Notes: generated by a model from the letters alone, not told the origin. Numbered from the stretch's first letter, positions 1 to 7,218 are shown. The stretch is 22,058 nt of DNA from an uncultured Oscillospiraceae bacterium (GCA_900540305.1 UQFL01000036.1:1-22058); one strand, 5' to 3'. Program-made: numbers and translations.

Positions 1-48
1 CGAGATCAGCCTCGGTCTCGTGGGCTCGGAGATGTGTATAAGAGACAG
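1..48. other. Illumina Nextera i7 adapter remnant (artefact)
   Basis: Bases 30-48 read AGATGTGTATAAGAGACAG, the 19-bp Tn5 mosaic end used in Nextera libraries. Bases 15-29 are the rest of the Read 2 transposase adapter (GTCTCGTGGGCTCGG). Bases 7-14 (CAGCCTCG) look like an 8-base i7 index, and bases 1-6 (CGAGAT) are the end of the P7 oligo. This is untrimmed library sequence, not genome. Translated on the minus strand it adds the well-known spurious tail LLYTSPSPRD to the tail-fibre frame, whose apparent stop lies in the index. Real sequence starts at base 49. Confidence 0.98.
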
Positions 49-491
49 GTGTTGAGCGTTGCGCTTTCTGTTTCTAATGTAGCCTCCTGAACAGTATGGA
101 CAACATTAATTTGATTACCAGAAAGCGAAACTCCTAAATTACTTCCCCTTATTGATACAAAAGCCGCATAGTTGTAATTTCTTTCTGTTTCATAGCTATT
201 TACTCCCATCGGATAATTGATACAGAAAATTATTCCGAAAGTAGGATCAAAAGGGCACTGTGTATCAATCGTTCTGCGTGTTTTTCCGTCACCGAAATAA
301 GTGCCGATATAATAAGGCTCTTCAAGCCTATCTCTGTCGCTTTCGGACAAATGCATTTCCATATCCGTGGTGTGATTATTAAAATAGCTGTCGATGATTT
401 CATTATCGCTGTTAAAATCCGTTCTTGACGGCTTATCGCTGCCGAGCCAGCTGTTAAGCCCAAGATTAGCCGTTTTGTTAGACGAACTCAT
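49..491 (-). CDS. Phage tail fibre / receptor-binding protein, 3'-truncated by contig end
   Basis: Last visible gene of the phage operon; 147 codons of genuine sequence before the adapter. The N-terminus (residues about 8-50, with NLGLNSWLGSDKPSRTDFN and HTTDMEMHLSESDRDRL) resembles the opening of fibre proteins that follow XkdU in PBSX-like phages, where a short segment attaches to the baseplate. Residues 62-90 (GTYFGDG, then an aromatic/beta-rich stretch) resemble the GTYTGDG-type fibre domain. Start chosen at the ATG at 491 because AAGGAG lies 9 nt upstream; an in-frame GTG slightly upstream sits inside the ribosome-binding region. It starts 12 nt after the XkdU-like stop. The true C-terminus is unknown: everything after codon 147 is adapter-derived. 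Role as receptor-binding fibre is inferred from position and N-terminal resemblance. Confidence 0.7.
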
Positions 492-503
492 ATATAACAC
501 TCC

Positions 504-1073
504 TTAACTGTAATTGTAAATAGTAAAAGTATCCCAGACATAAAACGGAAAATCAAACTCCTCAAACTCAAGCCATCTCAAATCAAGTCCGTCAAGCTTA
601 TCAAATTTTATGCCGCTTCCTCCCCCCGTAAGCTGATTGCATACGGTGTAATAACACTTTCTGAAATTGGCAAAAGCAGTAAGATTTTCCTTGTTTACAG
701 GGTCTATATAAAAATACGGGCCGTCAAACCCGACATATCTCTCAGAATACCCTGAGGTATTCTTTTTAGCCTCTCTGACTTGAGAACGAGTAAGAGTTCT
801 GTAATTTTCTGACAGACGGGAGATTATTTGCTGTTTCAGCTCCTCAGTTTCGCCCGTGGTATCAATGCCGAGCATTTCACAATACATAAGAAGCCCTTTG
901 TCGCCCATCGTATCAGTAAAAATCTGATTAAACCCATCGTCAAGCATATCTTTCACAAGGCTTATACCTGCGGCGTAGGCGCGCATTTCCGCCTTGGTAA
1001 ACGAACCGTCATCACAGTTGAAACCGAGTTTTTCCATAAGACCCGTAAGTCTCAAAAGAATTTCATCATTCAT
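504..1073 (-). CDS. XkdU/YmfQ-like (DUF2313) phage tail/baseplate protein
   Basis: 189-residue protein directly after the XkdT-like baseplate gene, the position of XkdU in PBSX and gpI in P2-like phages; these proteins join baseplate J to the fibre. It has an acidic, helical N-terminal half with a DDGFNQIFTDTM segment, then a mixed region with a conserved-looking GYSERYVGFDGPYFYIDP stretch and a Trp/Tyr-rich end. The start at 1073 is preferred over an in-frame ATG at 1091 because AGGTGG lies about 6 nt before it, and it gives the usual 8-nt overlap with the preceding stop. No catalytic motif is visible. Family call rests on size, order and general appearance. Confidence 0.7.
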   Translation of the reverse strand: MNDEILLRLTGLMEKLGFNCDDGSFTKAEMRAYAAGISLVKDMLDDGFNQIFTDTMGDKGLLMYCEMLGIDTTGETEELKQQIISRLSENYRTLTRSQVREAKKNTSGYSERYVGFDGPYFYIDPVNKENLTAFANFRKCYYTVCNQLTGGGSGIKFDKLDGLDLRWLEFEEFDFPFYVWDTFTIYNYS

Positions 1074-2136
1074 AAAAATCCACCTGCACATCTTTTAACA
1101 CAAGGTATTCGTTTGAACCGCAGGGAATTGTTCCTGCCGCAGAGGGCATAGCTGAAATCTCAATAAATTCAATCCCCTGCATTCCGTAAAGCGCCGTCAT
1201 TATTCTTGAAGAAGAAATTTCAGCGCCTATCTTCTTCGCCGAACATACTTCAGTTATATTTTTGATAATATCCTTTTCAAGTTGTTCCTTATCAGTACCT
1301 TTTGTTACCTTTATTGCCGCATAAACTGAGAAGTCTTTTTCCTCTGCCATAATAAAACGCAGAGAGCCTGTGCAATACTCAGTAAATCCAAGACGGTCGC
1401 TTACTTCACTCGTAATATCTGTAGTCAGTTCGGCACCTTTTAATCTAATGCATATTTCGATTAAATTTTCCTCAGTGTTATAGACAACGCTTGCGTCAAG
1501 GATTTCATCAACCGTCAAAATCATTTCTTCAACCGATTTGGTGTTCACGGCATTGCTTATAACGCTGTAAGAACTCATAATTCTCTGCCTTAGGGATTCG
1601 TCCGTTTCCTGATCCGTTCCTCCGCTGAAATCACTTTCATTAGTTACCGATATCACATATTCGGGCGGATTTACCATAACCGTTACCTCTCCTGCAAGAG
1701 CGTTATGCTCCTCACCCTGCAAAAGCGCCGTTGCCCCAACGGTTACAGAAATATCTCCCGCCTTTATGACTGCTTTTTCATCCGTAGAAAACTGAACAAG
1801 AGGAAAATCAGCTTTTGAGCAAACAGTCTTAGCAGGAATCGTAACATCCGTTTGAAGCGCCTCACCCAAAGAAAAAGTAAGAAAACCTTTTGCGTATGCA
1901 GGCGTTTTTCTTGTTATACTTCGCATAGCTGCGTGGCGGTCAAGATATTCACCCGTAGCGGTTTGAACAAACGCCTGTTTCAAATAATAATCAGCGTTCA
2001 CCGACAGAGCGTAAATTTCACTCGCCACCGCCTTAAAACGCTGTTCGAGGTCTGACATATTTTTTATCTGCTCTGAGCATTCGTTATAATATGCATGTTT
2101 CATTTCTTCCAAAATCTGATTGTATGTAATACTCAA
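1066..2136 (-). CDS. XkdT-like baseplate J protein
   Basis: 356 residues, a normal length for the baseplate J / XkdT / Mu gp47 family, which forms the wedge of contractile-tail baseplates. Seen: the opening NQILEEMKHAYY, a YLDRHAAMRSITRK segment (family pattern YLDxxAxxxGxxR), a central region with a QETDESLRQRIMSSY segment typical of the family, and the C-terminal ISSSRIMTALYGMQGI helix followed by a beta-rich end. Start overlaps the XkdS-like stop by 4 nt (ATGA), showing translational coupling. No frameshift or stop interrupts it. Its presence marks the cluster as contractile (myovirus-type), which makes the absence of sheath and tube genes notable. Confidence 0.9.
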   Translation of the reverse strand: MSITYNQILEEMKHAYYNECSEQIKNMSDLEQRFKAVASEIYALSVNADYYLKQAFVQTATGEYLDRHAAMRSITRKTPAYAKGFLTFSLGEALQTDVTIPAKTVCSKADFPLVQFSTDEKAVIKAGDISVTVGATALLQGEEHNALAGEVTVMVNPPEYVISVTNESDFSGGTDQETDESLRQRIMSSYSVISNAVNTKSVEEMILTVDEILDASVVYNTEENLIEICIRLKGAELTTDITSEVSDRLGFTEYCTGSLRFIMAEEKDFSVYAAIKVTKGTDKEQLEKDIIKNITEVCSAKKIGAEISSSRIMTALYGMQGIEFIEISAMPSAAGTIPCGSNEYLVLKDVQVDFYE

Positions 2137-2453
2137 AACGAAACGCTCACCTGCCTTTTTTCATTATTTATATATATAGTAAAGTCATATCCGCTGTCAG
2201 TTTCCTGAGCGGATTCAACATAAACGCCGTCCATATCTGCAAGAGCTTCTCTGGCAAAGCTGACGGCGTAAGCCGCTCCCTGTCTTTCGCCGTCAACACG
2301 CAGTTTTGAGCCGTAAAGAGCCTCAGGATAAAAACTGCCTTTTTTTGTATATACCGCCCTTGCAAGGTCCTGCAAAATTGTTTCGGTATACTCCGCTGTT
2401 TTCAGCTTTCCGTCTTCAAGAACATAATCACCGTTTTCAATTACCTCTGTCAT
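2133..2453 (-). CDS. XkdS-like (DUF2634/gp25-type) baseplate protein
   Basis: 106 residues between the spike and baseplate J genes, the place of XkdS in PBSX and of the gpW/gp25 lysozyme-like wedge protein in other contractile systems. The sequence has YVLEDGKLKTAEYTE, then AVYTKKGSFYPEALYGSKL, matching the family theme of an L/Y-x-T-x-x-G-x-x-F/Y element near the middle, and ends in a beta-hairpin (YDFTIYINNEKRQVSVSF). It overlaps its neighbours on both sides by 4 nt. Structural role in the baseplate wedge is inferred from family and order. Confidence 0.75.
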   Translation of the reverse strand: MTEVIENGDYVLEDGKLKTAEYTETILQDLARAVYTKKGSFYPEALYGSKLRVDGERQGAAYAVSFAREALADMDGVYVESAQETDSGYDFTIYINNEKRQVSVSF

Positions 2454-2812
2454 ACGCCACCCCCGCTGTCTATTTTTCCGTTTTTATCAATCACAAGTCC
2501 GTTGATGATAACACTGCCGTCATTTTTAAGGGTTATACAAGCGCCGCCGAGTGATTTTATTTCAATTTCACCCTGTTCCATTGAAGGAGTGATCATTTTT
2601 GTGCCTGCAAAAACTGTTCCCGAAGAGCCGTTTACGATAAGCACCTCTTCGCCTACCGGCGCACAGTAACAGTAACCATACGGCGAAAAAGTATCTCTGT
2701 TTCTTGACGGCATTGATGCGGCTGCTTCCGTAAATCCGTTTGAATTCAGCGTTACAATCCCTGTTTCGGCGGCAGAGTTTTCTGTTTTATTGAATCTTTT
2801 ACTCAGCCACAT
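2450..2812 (-). CDS. XkdR/gpV-like baseplate spike protein
   Basis: 120 residues. The N-terminal part is OB-fold-like: GIVTLNSNGFTEAAASMPSRNRD, then SPYGYCYCAPVGEEVLIVNG, with the APVGEEVLIVNGSS turn typical of gpV/gp45/DUF2577 spike proteins. It is followed by a short repetitive beta segment (residues about 85-118: IEIKSLGGACITL, DGSVIINGLVI, NGKIDSGGG), like the tapered beta-prism of a contractile-tail spike. It overlaps the upstream hub gene by 14 nt and the downstream gene by 4 nt. No His-rich tip (HxH metal site) is visible, so the spike apex may be supplied by another protein. Confidence 0.7.
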   Translation of the reverse strand: MWLSKRFNKTENSAAETGIVTLNSNGFTEAAASMPSRNRDTFSPYGYCYCAPVGEEVLIVNGSSGTVFAGTKMITPSMEQGEIEIKSLGGACITLKNDGSVIINGLVIDKNGKIDSGGGV

Positions 2813-3752
2813 AATTTATCAACTCCCCGTCTATTTCTTTGTTGAACACAACTGTTGTTTTTGTGCCCTTTTCGTTTTTCTGTTTTATAACCTGCGATAC
2901 AATATATTCGTCACCGCTTATTCCCAAGCGGTTTATGCTCAAAGCCGCTCTGTCATAAAGTGAAAACTCAGGCGAACCCGCAAAAACGACCTCAACCGTT
3001 TTGCTGAGCATAAGGGGGTTTTTAATTTGAAACGATGCGCACGCTTCCCTTTGCCATACAGGAAGAGCGGATAGATTTGTAAGTTTTCTGCGCCTTATCA
3101 TATTTCTGACGGCGTAACCGCTTTCAAGATGATAGATATATTTATCCGTTGAATTTATTTTATAATCTATTGAACTGATTATTTCGCTTCTGTCATTAAT
3201 CCGGCTTGCGCTTATGATTTCACAGCCGTCAAGGCTTTTGCAATCAGCGCTTTTTTCAAACGCGGTTAAAACATTGTCCGGTGTAACATATATTCCCGTG
3301 CCGTTAACATATTTCATAAAATCGTTTATCGCCTTAAAACAGCTTGTGCCTTTTTGAACATAATAACTTCCGTCAAAGCTGACAGGAGGCAGGCCGTTTT
3401 TGACGGAAAATTCCTCTGCATAATGAAGCCAAAGCTGTTCTGAAGACGGGCAGTTAAACTGGCACGGATTAGCCTCGTTATCAACAAGCAGCATTGCACT
3501 GCTCCTTGCATAAATATAATCAATAAAGCCGTTTTCGTCCGCCGTTGTTTTCTGCTTATCCGCAAAGCCGTAAAAAACTGTTTTTCCGTTATCCTTAACA
3601 CACACTCTTATAAATTCTTCAGGTATATCCGCCGCACGGTAATAAAGGCTCAACCCATCGCACGCCGCAGAAATATCCGAAACGATTTCATACGAAATTA
3701 TCTCCTGAGGTATGTATAATTTGTTTTCAGCAGTATAGAGTTCAAAAGTCAT
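2799..3752 (-). CDS. XkdQ-like baseplate hub protein
   Basis: 317 residues, the usual length for XkdQ / gpD-like hub proteins that sit at the bottom of the tail tube and hold the spike. Seen: an early beta-rich domain (LYTAENKLYIPQEIISYEIVSDIS), a central SSAMLLVDNEANPCQF segment typical of the family ('ExxA' region), then TCFKAINDFMKYVNGTGIYVTPDN, which matches the shared hub motif in which an ATxxxFL helix precedes a 'xxxxxG' strand, and a C-terminal DEYIVSQVIKQKNEKGTKTTVVF strand pair. The start overlaps the XkdP-like stop by 4 nt. A hub normally docks on a tube; no tube gene is found here. Confidence 0.8.
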   Translation of the reverse strand: MTFELYTAENKLYIPQEIISYEIVSDISAACDGLSLYYRAADIPEEFIRVCVKDNGKTVFYGFADKQKTTADENGFIDYIYARSSAMLLVDNEANPCQFNCPSSEQLWLHYAEEFSVKNGLPPVSFDGSYYVQKGTSCFKAINDFMKYVNGTGIYVTPDNVLTAFEKSADCKSLDGCEIISASRINDRSEIISSIDYKINSTDKYIYHLESGYAVRNMIRRRKLTNLSALPVWQREACASFQIKNPLMLSKTVEVVFAGSPEFSLYDRAALSINRLGISGDEYIVSQVIKQKNEKGTKTTVVFNKEIDGELINYVAE

Positions 3753-4270
3753 TTTATAACCACCCTGCTCCCCTGGGCTATATCAAACGGGCTCATGAAA
3801 TCATTTGCCTGCATAATGCTTTCAACAGTAACACAGCAGCGGTTTGCGATGTCAAAAGCATTTTCGCCCTCTTCAGCATAAGTAAAGCCAAAATCTATCT
3901 CAGATTTTTTATGGCTTTCGTTTTCCCTGAAAACAGCCGTATATTCAACAAGATTGAGTGATGCATTTCTAACCGTTTCAAGCTTTTCAAAATAGGCGTC
4001 AAAATATTCGCCGCCCGGCAGAAAAAGCGTGCCTGCGCCACTTTGCTCCTGAAGCATCTGAAGCCGTGAGAGCAGGGCAAAACTCTCCTCGCCGAGCATT
4101 TTTCCCGAAACGGTTATCTGCGCTGCATTGCGGGATACCTCTTCAACAGCGCTTCCCACATCAAAAAGCGGACTTTCGTTTATGTTTTTCGTTCTTGTGA
4201 TTTTTATTTGAGTGGGATTTTGAGGAAATTCAAAATCCTTGTACCTCATTTTTATAAAATTTGAATTCAT
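3749..4270 (-). CDS. XkdP-like tail protein with C-terminal LysM domain
   Basis: 173 residues. The N-terminal half (residues 8-115) is the beta-rich tail/baseplate domain with FEFPQNPTQIKITRTKN, a segment shared by XkdP/gp53-like proteins that bridge tape measure and hub. Residues about 130-173 form a LysM domain: FTYAEEGENAFDIANRC, a central ESIMQANDF, and a final GSRVVIK strand, which matches the LysM pattern Y-x-V-x-x-G-D-T-L-x-x-I-A and L-x-x-G-x-x-L-x-I. LysM binds peptidoglycan. Its start lies 2 nt after the stop of the 28-codon ORF and has only a weak ribosome site, so coupled translation is likely. In PBSX this gene follows the tape measure, which is missing here. Confidence 0.78.
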   Translation of the reverse strand: MNSNFIKMRYKDFEFPQNPTQIKITRTKNINESPLFDVGSAVEEVSRNAAQITVSGKMLGEESFALLSRLQMLQEQSGAGTLFLPGGEYFDAYFEKLETVRNASLNLVEYTAVFRENESHKKSEIDFGFTYAEEGENAFDIANRCCVTVESIMQANDFMSPFDIAQGSRVVIK

Positions 4271-4272
4271 TG

Positions 4273-4359
4273 CTATTCACCGTCCGATGAAGAATCATAT
4301 CTTTTAGAATCGAGCCTCAAATATTCGGATATTTGAGAAATTTCATCATATTCATTCAT
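4273..4359 (-). CDS. 28-codon ORF at the head/baseplate module junction, unknown
   Basis: Short ORF too small for automatic calling: ATG at 4359, stop TAG at 4273-4275. The peptide is acidic and helical-looking (it contains NEYDEISQISEYLRLDSKRY, then a Ser/Asp-rich end). It fills most of the 114 bp between the tail-terminator-like gene and the XkdP-like gene, where a PBSX-type phage would carry sheath, tube, chaperone and tape-measure genes (several kb). The upstream GGCTGGGGTG is a poor ribosome site; the stop is 2 nt before the next start. It could be a relic of one of the missing genes, a leader peptide that couples translation, or chance. A 9-bp perfect hairpin (4316-4337) lies inside it. 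Function is not recognisable. Confidence 0.4.
   Translation of the reverse strand: MNEYDEISQISEYLRLDSKRYDSSSDGE
4316..4337 (-). promoter_or_regulatory. Perfect 9-bp stem-loop inside the junction ORF
   Basis: Inverted repeat CTCAAATAT / ATATTTGAG with a 4-nt loop. No T-tract follows on either strand, so it is not a typical intrinsic terminator. It would form a hairpin in the phage mRNA 46 nt upstream of the XkdP-like start. Possible roles: mRNA stabilisation, translational control or scar of a rearrangement; none is shown by the sequence. Confidence 0.45.
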
Positions 4360-4384
4360 AAAAACACCCCAGCCTTTCCGTTTT

Positions 4385-4786
4385 TCAGGAGTCAAAAGTC
4401 ATAATATCGCTTATTGTGAGCACAACCCTTTGAACAATACACTGAGTATCGCTGTCCTGATACTGCTCGCTTGCATAAACCGAGGATATGCAAAAATCCT
4501 CAGCACTTTTTACTATTTTGCACACCGCCTGCTGAATATCAAAATCAGTGATTTTCCACGGCACATAAATATCCGCAAAAAGTTTTACGCTTCCCGCCTT
4601 CACCTCTTCACCCAAAGCCGCATTATCAGCATTAAGTTCAAGCATTCCGCAGGCAATATACACACGCTTCATAACAGTCGGCTTTATGCTTCTTGTAAAA
4701 GCGCTGACAATTTTTTTATCTGCAAAATATTCGTTTTGCTCAAGGAGTTCAATAAATTGCGCCACTATTTTATCTGCGTTAATCAT
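4385..4786 (-). CDS. Tail-terminator/tail-completion-like protein (XkdJ-position)
   Basis: 133 residues; start at 4786 overlaps the previous stop by 8 nt (ATGATTAA arrangement). The pattern is that of tail-terminator / gpU-type proteins: an N-terminal helix (NADKIVAQFIELLEQ), a central strand-rich part (LFADIYVPWKITDFDIQQAVCKIV) and a C-terminal ASEQYQDSDTQCIVQRVVLTI segment that resembles the D-x-x-T final strand of the family. In PBSX the equivalent gene directly precedes the tail sheath. Here the next recognisable gene is the LysM tail protein. Assignment is from order and pattern only. Confidence 0.5.
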   Translation of the reverse strand: MINADKIVAQFIELLEQNEYFADKKIVSAFTRSIKPTVMKRVYIACGMLELNADNAALGEEVKAGSVKLFADIYVPWKITDFDIQQAVCKIVKSAEDFCISSVYASEQYQDSDTQCIVQRVVLTISDIMTFDS

Positions 4787-5129
4787 CTTCTTCCTCCCAT
4801 ACTCTGCGCAAAATTCCCCAGTAATACTGAGTGTATCCGCCGACGGACACCTTTTCCTTTTTCTTGAAAATGTACTTTTCGCCGTCGCACATAAGCCAAC
4901 CGTCGTCTGAAACAGCCATAATATCGTGGTCAGACGGTCCGATATATGTAAAGAAATCTGTGCTGACATTGCCTATCATAGTCTGGCGTGCTTCAAAATC
5001 GGTTTTATTGCTTTTCCACCTCTGCTCAACGACTGCGTAAAACGGCGTAGAATTCCATTCACCGTCGGCAAGGAATACTTCCTTGCCGACTTTTTCAAGA
5101 CCTTTTTTTATCTTATAAGAATTGTTCAT
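4779..5129 (-). CDS. Head-tail joining / head-closure-like protein
   Basis: 116 residues. Start at 5129 is chosen because the longer upstream reading lies inside the previous gene and this ATG sits just after that gene's stop (5131). The protein is basic at the N-terminus (NNSYKIKKGLEKVGKEVFL), beta-rich in the middle with AVVEQRWKSNKTDFE and IGPSDHDIMAVSDDGWLMCDGEKYIF, and very acidic at the end (WEEEDD). Size, beta content and position between connector and tail-terminator-like genes fit a head-closure (stopper) protein like XkdH/XkdI. No specific motif fixes the family. Confidence 0.5.
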   Translation of the reverse strand: MNNSYKIKKGLEKVGKEVFLADGEWNSTPFYAVVEQRWKSNKTDFEARQTMIGNVSTDFFTYIGPSDHDIMAVSDDGWLMCDGEKYIFKKKEKVSVGGYTQYYWGILRRVWEEEDD

Positions 5130-5130
5130 T

Positions 5131-5487
5131 TTAAACACCGAAAAAGGCAAAGCCGCCGCGGCTGATAAGGCACTGAGCATTTTTTCTTGCCGTTTCAAGA
5201 ATTTCCTTAGCGTTCCCTTTTGTCTCGCCTGATTGGCTGAACGAAACATCGCCCGCCGTAAACGAAGTCAGTCCGCCGCTGTCAGAAAGAGAACAGCTTA
5301 TAATATAATTTGCCTCTGCAGCGGCAAGAAACACAAGTCTGCCGTCAGTTAAATCGGCGTTTTCTTTTGCCTGAGAGCTGACTGTTTCACAGGCATAATT
5401 AATAATTGCGGCATAGCTGTCCTCAAAGCCTTCCTCATAGTTTCCGAGTTCTTTAAGACATTGCGTTACCTTTGCCTTATCAATCAT
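5131..5487 (-). CDS. Head-tail connector-like protein
   Basis: 118 residues directly after the major capsid gene. It is mostly alpha-helical: DKAKVTQCLKELGNYEEG, AAIINYACETVSSQ, RLVFLAAAEANYIISCSL, and a C-terminal KGNAKEILETARKNAQCLI helix. A helical bundle of about 110-120 residues at this point is typical of the gp6/gp15/YqbG-type connector that docks under the portal. Start at 5487 (ATG) has AAAGGA 9 nt upstream; an in-frame TTG two codons earlier is less likely. Function inferred from order and helical content. Confidence 0.6.
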   Translation of the reverse strand: MIDKAKVTQCLKELGNYEEGFEDSYAAIINYACETVSSQAKENADLTDGRLVFLAAAEANYIISCSLSDSGGLTSFTAGDVSFSQSGETKGNAKEILETARKNAQCLISRGGFAFFGV

Positions 5488-5509
5488 TGTCAATAATCCT
5501 TTCGTTAAA

Positions 5510-6496
5510 TTATTCGCCGAGAGTTACCATCTTTGCAGCGTCCTCAAAGATAGGCGAAAATCCTGCAATATCGGTAATGGCTACTCTTTCAAGCTGGCGG
5601 TCAATAAGCTTGTCATACTCTGTCTTAACTCCGCCTGCCTGAACTTTTTCAATAGCGGCGTTCTTATCAAGAACAACGAAAATGTTTTCGGGCAACTGAC
5701 TGCATTTAACGATTTTAGCGCCGATAGGAGTAATCATAGAGCCTGTTGCGTGGAAATTAAGTCCGGCTGTGGCGTCTCTGAACTCCGCAAGTTTAAGAAG
5801 CTTTGAGATAACAGGAACACCCGCTACGAGAGAAGTGAACTTATAGGGGGAAAGCTTGCCCCAGATATCAATGAGATCATCATATGTGATATCTGCGTTT
5901 TCGATTGAAATATTCTCTGAATTTGCAAGGCAGGAAATTGCGTCTACAAACTGAGACTGTGCAATATAATTTCCTATCTGCTTGAGAGTTACTGTGAACA
6001 AATCAAGTTTCTGGAATTTTATAGCTTCATAAGAAGCGGTGAGAACTCTGCCTCTTTTATAAAGTCTTGTGAGCGTTTCCTTCGTTTTGATTGTTGTGTG
6101 GGGAATAAACGCTCCCTCTCCAACCATTGCAAGCTCTTTTTCCTCGGTGTCGGGAACACTCTCGATTGAACGGTAATCAAGAGAATCAATATTTGTTATC
6201 GTAGCAATAATTTCTGAAAGAGAATCATTCTCCTCCATACCCTGCTTTACTGCACGGCTGACATATTCAGGGAAAAGCGCCGCTGAATCAGTTGTTGCGA
6301 AAAATTTTGAAATGCTGTCTGAATCCTCACCTGAAACCTTGATGTTAAATCTTTTGAGCTGACGCTGATATGCGTCAAGCCCCTCAAGTTCTGTTCCGAT
6401 ATAGTTTTCTGACGGGTCGATTTCTTCAAGAGCCGCAGCAAAGCCCTTTGAAGTTGCATAAAGTCCCTTTTCAAGTTTAATATTATCAAATGCCAT
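5510..6496 (-). CDS. Major capsid protein (XkdG-like, HK97-fold type)
   Basis: 328 residues, in the range for PBSX XkdG-type capsid proteins, placed after protease and decoration genes. Preceded by a strong AAGGAGG 7-10 nt before the ATG, fitting the most abundant structural protein. Visible parts: an N-terminal arm (residues 1-60), a long helical spine region (FPEYVSRAVKQGMEEND), an E-loop-like beta segment (FIPHTTIKTKETLTRLYKRGRVL), the helical P/A-domain core and a C-terminal AITDIAGFSPIFEDAAKMVTL. Ends intact. No cleavage site could be identified by eye. Confidence comes from size, position and overall resemblance to phage capsid proteins in Bacillota. Confidence 0.85.
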   Translation of the reverse strand: MAFDNIKLEKGLYATSKGFAAALEEIDPSENYIGTELEGLDAYQRQLKRFNIKVSGEDSDSISKFFATTDSAALFPEYVSRAVKQGMEENDSLSEIIATITNIDSLDYRSIESVPDTEEKELAMVGEGAFIPHTTIKTKETLTRLYKRGRVLTASYEAIKFQKLDLFTVTLKQIGNYIAQSQFVDAISCLANSENISIENADITYDDLIDIWGKLSPYKFTSLVAGVPVISKLLKLAEFRDATAGLNFHATGSMITPIGAKIVKCSQLPENIFVVLDKNAAIEKVQAGGVKTEYDKLIDRQLERVAITDIAGFSPIFEDAAKMVTLGE

Positions 6497-6514
6497 TAAA
6501 AAGACCTCCTTAAA

Positions 6515-6859
6515 TTAAAGAATTACGGCAATTTCAGACTTTTCGGTGTCTTTGCCGATAATATATACAGGCTTTTTGCCTGAATCCGCAACAGTTATTC
6601 CGCCGCTGCCGTCACCGCTGAGATAGCCGTAACCACAACTCGGAACGCCCGAAGCATATTTGATTTTTGCATAACCTGAAACCTGAACTGTTGCACAGTA
6701 TTCATTGCTTTCTTTTACAATACCAAACACATCGTGAGATGAATCACAGGCAACAAAATATCCGCTCTCGTTTACGCAAACAGGTGTTCCGATTTCAAGT
6801 TTTTCATTTGTTTTTACGGTAAGATATTTTTCATCAAATCCGTTATAGCTGACTGTCAT
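6515..6859 (-). CDS. Head decoration-like protein
   Basis: 114-residue beta-rich protein between protease and major capsid genes, the usual place of capsid decoration proteins (lambda gpD / DUF2190-like). Sequence contains repeated strand-turn-strand pieces: KTNEKLEIGTPVCVNESGYF, VFGIVKESNEYCATVQVSGYAKI, YGYLSGDGSGGITV and VYIIGKD, resembling the DUF2190-type 'G-x-P-V-x-x-x-G-x-x-G-I-x' pattern. Start at 6859 has AGGAGG 8 nt upstream. Role in stabilising the capsid is inferred from position and fold pattern. Confidence 0.6.
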   Translation of the reverse strand: MTVSYNGFDEKYLTVKTNEKLEIGTPVCVNESGYFVACDSSHDVFGIVKESNEYCATVQVSGYAKIKYASGVPSCGYGYLSGDGSGGITVADSGKKPVYIIGKDTEKSEIAVIL

Positions 6860-6870
6860 ATAAATTCCTC

Positions 6871-7218
6871 CTAAATTCTGAACTGGCTGTAATCAGCCTT
6901 TTTATCCGTGCTTTTCGCTTTTGCAAGCTGTAAAGACGGTTTGTTTTCCTCTGCGCTTCTTTTTTCAAAAGCATTTTTGAAAGCAATAAGCTCCTTTGAG
7001 GTCATAATGTCGGCAACGCTTTTGAACGCCGCCAAATCCATCTGCGGAAACGCTTTTGAGCAGAGTTTCATAAGCTCTTTTACAAGCGTTTTTCTGTATT
7101 CTCTTCCAAGCTGAGCCTCCTCTTCCATCTGGGAAAAGCATTTTGAAAGCTCGTTTGCCTCTTCCCTTGAAAGCATAACCTCATTTTCGCCCTCAAGGCA
7201 TTTTTTTATGTCATTCAT
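6871..7218 (-). CDS. Possible nested scaffold protein from internal start
   Basis: Within the protease gene, in the same frame, an ATG at 7218 (codon 208 of the full protein) lies 6 nt after AAGGCGGG, a fair ribosome site; a second in-frame ATG at 7224 is too near it. Initiation here would give a 115-residue helical, charged protein corresponding exactly to the scaffold-like C-terminal part. Nested protease/scaffold genes sharing one frame are established for lambda C/Nu3 and several other phages. Whether this one is used is inference. Confidence 0.35.
   Translation of the reverse strand: MNDIKKCLEGENEVMLSREEANELSKCFSQMEEEAQLGREYRKTLVKELMKLCSKAFPQMDLAAFKSVADIMTSKELIAFKNAFEKRSAEENKPSLQLAKAKSTDKKADYSQFRI

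Noticed and set aside
1..48. Tn5 mosaic end as sign of a natural transposon
   Set aside because: It is joined to a Nextera index and P7 end, which shows it is library adapter, not a mobile element.
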